The notes under the pieces are model-generated. The model searched no databases. It was not told the DNA's origin and was given only the letters and a program-made list of their open reading frames with translations. From DASQHL01 sp963843685 (GTDB lineage Bacteria > Chloroflexota > Dehalococcoidia > DSTF01 > JACRBR01): a DNA stretch of 64,000 nt. The DNA is taken from the NCBI GenBank assembly GCA_963843685.1, contig CAWJLO010000027.1:76113-140112 (forward strand). Reading direction: 5' to 3'. A program made the position numbers and the translations under genes. Shown here in pieces: positions 59,759 to 64,000 of the stretch (the first letter of the stretch is position 1; every line of letters starts with the position of its first letter).

Positions 59759-60697
59759 ATGCACCACCTCCACGTCCTGCACACCATCGGCGCCACCCCC
59801 ATGCTCGAGCTAAAGCGGCTCTCGCCGAAGCCCGACGTGCACCTCTACGCCAAGCTCGAGGGGTGGAACCCAACGGGCTCGATCAAGGACCGCATCGTCA
59901 AGCACATGATCCAGCACGCCGAGCGCGACGGCCGCCTCGTCCCCGGCGATACGGTGATCGAGGCGAGCACCGGCAACACCGGCATCGCCGTCGCCATGAT
60001 CGGGCGGGCGATGGGCTACAACACGCACATCGTCATGCCGGAGAACGTCTACCCGGAGATCCCGCGCGCGCTCGGGGTGTACGGCGCCGACGTGCACTGG
60101 GTGCCGGCCGCCGACACCGTCACCGGCGCGATGGACGTCGCCCGCAAGATGGCCGCCGACAACGGCTGGTACATGCTCGACCAGTTCTGCAACCCGCACA
60201 ACGCGCGCGCCCACTACGTCTGGACCGGCAAGGAGATCCTGGACGACGTGCCGGAGGTCGACGTCTTCATCGCCGGGCTCGGCACCGGCGGCACGCTCAT
60301 GGGCACCGGGCAGCGGCTGAAGGAGGCGAACCCGGCGACGAAGGTGATCGCCGTCGAGCCGCACCCCGGGAATCAGCTGCAGGGGCTGAAGAGCCTCGCC
60401 GACGGCTTCATCCCGCCGATCCTCGACCTGGGGTTCCTCGACGGCAAGATGCTGGTGCGCAGCGGCCACGCGTTCCGGGCGGCGCGGCTGCTGATGCAGC
60501 GCGAGGGCGTCTTCGGCGGTGTATCGTCGGGCGCCGTGCTCCACGCCGGCCTCAAGTTCGCCGAGCGCCTCGACCGCGGCAACATCGTCATGGTCTTCGC
60601 CGACTCCGGCTGGAAGTACCTGGAGACCAACCTCTGGACCCGCGACCTGCCGTCGGAGGAGCACGAGGAGTCGCTGGACGACATCATCTGGTGGTGA
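59759..60697 (+). CDS. Cysteine synthase / PLP-dependent beta-replacing enzyme
   Basis: The 312-residue protein has TIGATPMLELKRLS, the PLP-lysine loop EGWNPTGSIKDRIVKHMI, the substrate loop EASTGNTGIAVAMIGRAMGY, the phosphate-binding AGLGTGGTLMGTGQRL and GVFGGVSSGAVLHAGL. It is in the CysK/CysM family, making L-cysteine from O-acetylserine or a related substrate. The C-terminal ending SLDDIIWW is unusual and aromatic. CysM or cystathionine beta-synthase-like activity cannot be excluded, so no symbol is given. No Shine-Dalgarno is clear before ATG 59759. Confidence 0.88.
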   Translation: MHHLHVLHTIGATPMLELKRLSPKPDVHLYAKLEGWNPTGSIKDRIVKHMIQHAERDGRLVPGDTVIEASTGNTGIAVAMIGRAMGYNTHIVMPENVYPEIPRALGVYGADVHWVPAADTVTGAMDVARKMAADNGWYMLDQFCNPHNARAHYVWTGKEILDDVPEVDVFIAGLGTGGTLMGTGQRLKEANPATKVIAVEPHPGNQLQGLKSLADGFIPPILDLGFLDGKMLVRSGHAFRAARLLMQREGVFGGVSSGAVLHAGLKFAERLDRGNIVMVFADSGWKYLETNLWTRDLPSEEHEESLDDIIWW

Positions 60698-60705
60698 GCT
60701 GACGG

Positions 60706-60945
60706 ATGTGGCCTGCGCTTCTTCTAGCGGCGAGCATAGTCTTCTGGTCGCTGCTACTGATATTTCACCGCCGCCTCCTCGCGCTGATGGATTGGTGGGA
60801 CAGCAACCTTTCACGGCAGCGCCGATATCCCGAGGGATATTTCCAGGGACGGTTCATGCGCACCTTCGTGATGCTAGTAGCGGCGTTTGGGCTTGTCGGA
60901 AGCATTGCCGCCACGGTGATGGTGGCGACCGGTTTCGCGCACTGA
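60706..60945 (+). CDS. Small membrane protein, 79 residues
   Basis: The protein MWPALLLAASIVFWSLLLIF has an N-terminal helix, a basic central stretch (MDWWDSNLSRQRRYPEGYFQGR) and a C-terminal helix (MLVAAFGLVGSIAATVMVATG). It is likely an inner-membrane protein with both ends outside or inside. It lies 8 nt after the cysteine synthase gene and is probably co-transcribed with it. No family is recognised. Confidence 0.6.
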   Translation: MWPALLLAASIVFWSLLLIFHRRLLALMDWWDSNLSRQRRYPEGYFQGRFMRTFVMLVAAFGLVGSIAATVMVATGFAH

Positions 60946-60952
60946 GCGGACG

Positions 60953-62242
60953 CTACCCCACCACCACCGGCAACGACTTCAACCCCCGCAGGATGATGTT
61001 GTCCCCCCACTCCAGCCGCTCCGTCGCCAGCCGCATGTCCGGGAACCGCTGCGTCAGCGCCGTCAGCGCGATCGCGCCCTCCAGCCGTGCCAGCGGCGCG
61101 CCCAGGCAGTAGTGGATGCCGTTGCTGAACGAGAGGTGCTTGTTCTCCTGCCGCGTGATGTCGAGCGTCTCCGGCGCGTGGAACTCGTCCGGGTCGTGGT
61201 TGCCCGCGCCCAGCAGCAGGAACAGCCCCTGCCCCGCCTTCACCACGCGCCCCTCGCCCAGCTCGACGTCCGCCGTCGAGAAGCGCCCCGTCGCCTGCAC
61301 CGGGCTGTCGTACCGCAGCAGCTCCTCCACCGCCGTCGTGATCAGCGACGGGTCGTCGCGCAGCGCGTGGAACTGCTCGGGGTTGCGCAGCAGCGCCAGC
61401 AGCCCGTTGCCGATGAGGTTCGTCGTCGTCTCGTTGCCAGCCACGAGCAGCAGAATCGCCATCGAGTACACCTCGCCCAGGCGAAGCCGCTCGCCGTCCT
61501 GCTCGGAGGCGACGAGCGCGCTCAGCAGGTCCTCCCGCGGCTCGCGGCGCCGCTCCTCGACGATGTCCGCGAAGTAGTCGCGCAGCTCGTTCTGCGCCCT
61601 GTTCGACCGCCGCATGTCCTCCATGTTGGCGATGCCGATGCCGCGGATCGCTTCGTCCGACCACGCCTTGAACCGCTCGCGGTCCTCCGGCGGGATCCCC
61701 AGCATCTCCGCGATGACGATCACCGGCAGTGGGTACGCCAGGTCGCGGATCACGTCCATGCGTCCCGTCGCCGCGGCGGCGTCCAGGTGCTCCTCGACGA
61801 TCTGCTCCACGCGCGGCCGCAGCGACTCCACCGTACGCGGCGTGAACGCCTTGTTCACCAGTGATCGCAGGCGCGTGTGGTCCGGCGGGTCGACGGTGAG
61901 CATCGACGGAAACGCGTCGTCGGCCTCGCTCATCGCCCCCTGCTTGATCGCCTCGGCGCGCTGCTTTTCCCAGTCGGGGCGCTTGCGGTTGTCGACCACG
62001 AAGCGGTTGTCGCGCAGCACGGCGCTGATGTCATGGTGCTTCGACAGCACCCAGCCCCCCGCCAGCATCGTCCGGTGGAACGGGTCCTTCCTCAGCAGCG
62101 TCCGGTACGTCGGATAGGGGTCGACCTGGAAGCTGCGGTCGAGCGGGTTGAACGCCACGCCGTAGCGCACCCGCTCGTACGTCGTCATGGCGCGGATCGC
62201 CACCTTCTGCGTCGCCCCCCGGACCGCCTCTCGCACCGCCAT
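60953..62242 (-). CDS. Cytochrome P450
   Basis: The 429-residue enzyme has PLDRSFQVDPYPTYRTLLRKD, TVDPPDHTRLRSLVNKAFTPR, the I-helix LLLVAGNETTTNLIGNGLL, the ExxR in EELLRYDSPVQ and the haem loop FSNGIHYCLGAPLARLEG. I choose the second ATG at 62242 because GGAGG then lies 9 nt upstream; the first, at 62248, is too close. It is about 45 residues longer than the other P450 in the window at 32924 and the two share family-level motifs. Substrate and redox partner are unknown. Confidence 0.9.
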   Translation of the reverse strand: MAVREAVRGATQKVAIRAMTTYERVRYGVAFNPLDRSFQVDPYPTYRTLLRKDPFHRTMLAGGWVLSKHHDISAVLRDNRFVVDNRKRPDWEKQRAEAIKQGAMSEADDAFPSMLTVDPPDHTRLRSLVNKAFTPRTVESLRPRVEQIVEEHLDAAAATGRMDVIRDLAYPLPVIVIAEMLGIPPEDRERFKAWSDEAIRGIGIANMEDMRRSNRAQNELRDYFADIVEERRREPREDLLSALVASEQDGERLRLGEVYSMAILLLVAGNETTTNLIGNGLLALLRNPEQFHALRDDPSLITTAVEELLRYDSPVQATGRFSTADVELGEGRVVKAGQGLFLLLGAGNHDPDEFHAPETLDITRQENKHLSFSNGIHYCLGAPLARLEGAIALTALTQRFPDMRLATERLEWGDNIILRGLKSLPVVVG

Positions 62243-62442
62243 CGCCATCGACCTCCGCTGCGTCTGCCGTCAGATCGCGATCGTGCCATGCGCGAACTGC
62301 GCAGAACAATGCGGTGATTCCTGCAGGAATCGTAACGGTGCGCGTGCCTGATCCGGCGTCCCGCTTCCCGCCTCCAGCTTCGGCGGCTTAAGCGGTACGG
62401 TGGTGCCGTAGTCGACCCTGTACCTACGCGAGGCGACCCCCA

Positions 62443-63132
62443 ATGCCCACGTTCACCTCCTTCGACGAAGCCTGGCGCTGGTTCACCGGCGGCGGCGATC
62501 TGGTGCCGATCGAGGAGCAGCGCGAGCGCTTCGTCGCGGGCCGCGCGCAGTTCATCGCGTTCCAGGTACCGCTCACCGATCTCCACGTGGCCGATGAGAT
62601 CGAGGCGCTGCAGGACGTGCTGGCGGACGTCGATGGCCTCGACCTGATGCCGCGCGACGCGCTCCACATCTCGATCCGCGGCGTCGGCTTCCAGGTGATC
62701 GCGAAGACGCGCCCGGACGATGTCACGCGCGAGGAGGTGCCGCGCGCCGGCGAGCGGGCAGCGGCGCCCATCGTCGCCACCGCGCCCATCGACGTCACCC
62801 TTGGCCCCGTCAACGTCTTCCCCGACGCGTTGATCCTCGAAGTCCACGACGGCGGCCGCCTCGGCGAGCTGCGCGCGCGGCTCGACGCCATCGAGCGCGG
62901 CGACACGTTCGCGCTGCAGCACACGACGTACCTCCCGCACGTCACCATCGGTTGGTTCCGCGACGTCGCCTGCGCCGGGGAGCTGCGCCGTCGCCTGCCC
63001 GCCATGCGCGAGCGGGTGCTGGCACCCGTCCAGATTCGCCGCGCCGAGCTGGCCCGCTGGTGGTTCACGGGCGACGACGCCGGCGCCACGCCGGACCGCG
63101 AGACGCTGCGCTCGTACCTGCTGCGCGGCTGA
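62443..63132 (+). CDS. 2H phosphoesterase, 2'-5' RNA ligase family
   Basis: The 229-residue protein has the two HxS/T motifs of the LigT/2H superfamily: ALHISIRGVGF near residue 73 and YLPHVTIGWF near residue 168. The N-terminus is FTSFDEAWRWFTGGGDLVPIEEQ, and the C-terminus RAELARWWFTGDDAG is typical of the fold's edge. These enzymes open or form 2'-5' or cyclic phosphate bonds in RNA; the substrate is unknown. GAGG lies 9 nt before the ATG. Confidence 0.8.
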   Translation: MPTFTSFDEAWRWFTGGGDLVPIEEQRERFVAGRAQFIAFQVPLTDLHVADEIEALQDVLADVDGLDLMPRDALHISIRGVGFQVIAKTRPDDVTREEVPRAGERAAAPIVATAPIDVTLGPVNVFPDALILEVHDGGRLGELRARLDAIERGDTFALQHTTYLPHVTIGWFRDVACAGELRRRLPAMRERVLAPVQIRRAELARWWFTGDDAGATPDRETLRSYLLRG

Positions 63133-63279
63133 TCGAGGGCTGCGCCGTGCGTCCGTTCGGGAGTTCCCCGAAGGGTCTGCGGCCGCAGCTTTAGTCGCCT
63201 CTCCGATAGGAACCCTGGGCGCTAGCCCCCAGAATGGCCCGTGCGACAACAGGTGAAATCCGACCGTCGCGGAGGCGCA

Positions 63280-63903
63280 ATGAGGAAGCTCGAAGGCAGG
63301 TTGCCGGAAGTACGCATCGAGGTCGTCACGACGACGTTCGTCGCCTCGGGCCGGCCGGAGGGGATCCACGATCTCGGCCGGTTCCTCGAAAGCCTCAACA
63401 ACCCCTCGGTCGCCCGCCACATCGAGCTGATCGACCCTGCCATCCGCCCGCTCTACCGCGCGCAGGCGCACGTGGAGCTGGACGCGTCGCTGCTCGTCCG
63501 TCGCGACGAGATCGTCTTCGCCAACTTCGACGGCCCGTACTTCACGCGCGGCACCGTCCTTCCGCCGCGGGTGGACGTGCCCGTGCTGCTGATGGCGCCG
63601 CCGTTCCAGATCCAGGGGAGCGTCGAGCTGCAGCCGGGCGTGGAGCCGACGCAGGCGCTGCGCGTCGTGATCAGCGGCTTCTTCGTCGTCCGCAACGCAC
63701 TCGTCTTCGACGCTGACGGCAACCAGCTCGGCGAGGGCGAGCAGATCGTCGTCAACGGCGCCGCGGTGCAGATGACGGCCGCCACCCGCCGACGCATCGA
63801 GGCGGTCGCCCCGGCGCACGCGACGCAGCCCGCAACGGCCGCGCGCATCGAAGAGGAGCCAGAGGCGCTCGAGATCGAAGAGAGCGAGACCCGCGCGGCA
63901 TAA
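63280..63903 (+). CDS. Hypothetical protein, 207 residues
   Basis: Start ATG 63280 follows GGAGG by 4 nt, preferred to GTG 63241. The protein is beta-rich (VRIEVVTTTFVASGRPEG, LGRFLESLNNPSVARHIELI, AHVELDASLLVRRDEIVFAN, VPVLLMAPPFQIQGSVELQPG) with an acidic tail (RIEEEPEALEIEESET). It resembles the DUF6812-type proteins of Chloroflexota in pattern, but I cannot confirm that. It has no signal or membrane helix. A strong terminator follows. Confidence 0.6.
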   Translation: MRKLEGRLPEVRIEVVTTTFVASGRPEGIHDLGRFLESLNNPSVARHIELIDPAIRPLYRAQAHVELDASLLVRRDEIVFANFDGPYFTRGTVLPPRVDVPVLLMAPPFQIQGSVELQPGVEPTQALRVVISGFFVVRNALVFDADGNQLGEGEQIVVNGAAVQMTAATRRRIEAVAPAHATQPATAARIEEEPEALEIEESETRAA

Positions 63904-63931
63904 CCACACAGACACTCGCACGGATGCGGTA

Positions 63932-63970
63932 GGAAGAGCGGACGAACGGATGCGTCCGCTCTTCCATTTG
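63932..63970 (+). terminator. Strong hairpin terminator
   Basis: A perfect 13-bp stem GGAAGAGCGGACG / CGTCCGCTCTTCC with an 8-nt loop, followed by ATTTG, begins 29 nt after the stop of the last gene. Confidence 0.75.
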
Positions 63971-64000
63971 TGCGCCCAGGCGAGCCTCCGACTTGGCGGA

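Noticed and set aside
1..64000. CRISPR arrays, prophage or insertion sequences
   Set aside because: No regularly spaced 25-40 nt repeats, integrase, transposase, capsid or terminase genes are visible on either strand.

Overview
The window is 64 kb of GC-rich bacterial chromosome with closely packed genes on both strands. It contains no prophage, insertion sequence or CRISPR array. Gene content suggests a Chloroflexota bacterium, probably Dehalococcoidia-like, but this is inference from gene content only. The supporting features are a paired DUF1501/DUF1800 locus, many lipoproteins with Thr/Pro-rich linkers, a membrane protein joining a Cys-rich finger to LysM, a CehA/McBA-type hydrolase, F420-type LLM and P450 oxidoreductases, and a TIGR03960-type radical SAM protein.

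Layout. 0-5 kb: secreted proteins (partial lipoprotein, DUF1501, DUF1800, DUF4349). 4.7-16 kb: queD with two small genes, a TIM-barrel-like lipoprotein, a P-loop kinase, scpA, an M3 peptidase with a YfcE-type phosphoesterase, a PHP phosphatase, a dockerin-like secreted protein, a membrane diguanylate cyclase and an EEP-family hydrolase. 16-32.8 kb: leuB, a cupredoxin lipoprotein, three GT39-type membrane glycosyltransferases (one fused to PA14 and a beta-propeller), the CehA-like hydrolase, folE, a GNAT/FemAB-like gene with a GT4 glycosyltransferase, an A-type Fe-S protein and a cohesin-domain membrane protein. 32.9-43.3 kb: P450, DinB, alanine racemase, lytic transglycosylase, rimI, an LpqC-like esterase, a small DUF4242 / Clp_N-HTH / rhodanese module, and an LLM oxidoreductase. 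43.5-52.9 kb: zinc-ribbon protein, epimerase, radical SAM protein, agmatinase, and a peptide-type ABC transporter without its ATPases. 52.9-59.6 kb: the translation locus, transcribed leftwards from a consensus promoter: tRNA-Thr(TGT), tRNA-Thr(GGT), tuf, rpmG, secE, nusG, rplK, rplA, a DinB-like gene, an L10 leader, rplJ, rplL. 59.7-64 kb: cysteine synthase, a second P450, a 2H phosphoesterase and a hypothetical gene.

Two patterns run through the window. First, many promoter-proximal genes have a TANNNT hexamer 5-8 nt (mostly exactly 6) before the start codon and no Shine-Dalgarno sequence, which suggests widespread leaderless transcription. Genes inside operons instead carry strong GGAGG sites. 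Second, nine otherwise well-conserved genes are broken by about 21 one-base frameshifts, concentrated in 2-24 kb, often beside short G/C runs. These look more like assembly indels than decay. Coordinates for such genes are given as one span.

The most system-like novelty is at 40.4-42.3 kb. A Clp_N domain joined to an excisionase-type HTH sits with a duplicated DUF4242 protein, divergent from a rhodanese gene whose promoter is overlaid by three tandem 10-bp repeats. The whole block is flanked by an LpqC-like esterase and a relic of the 3' end of a second esterase copy.
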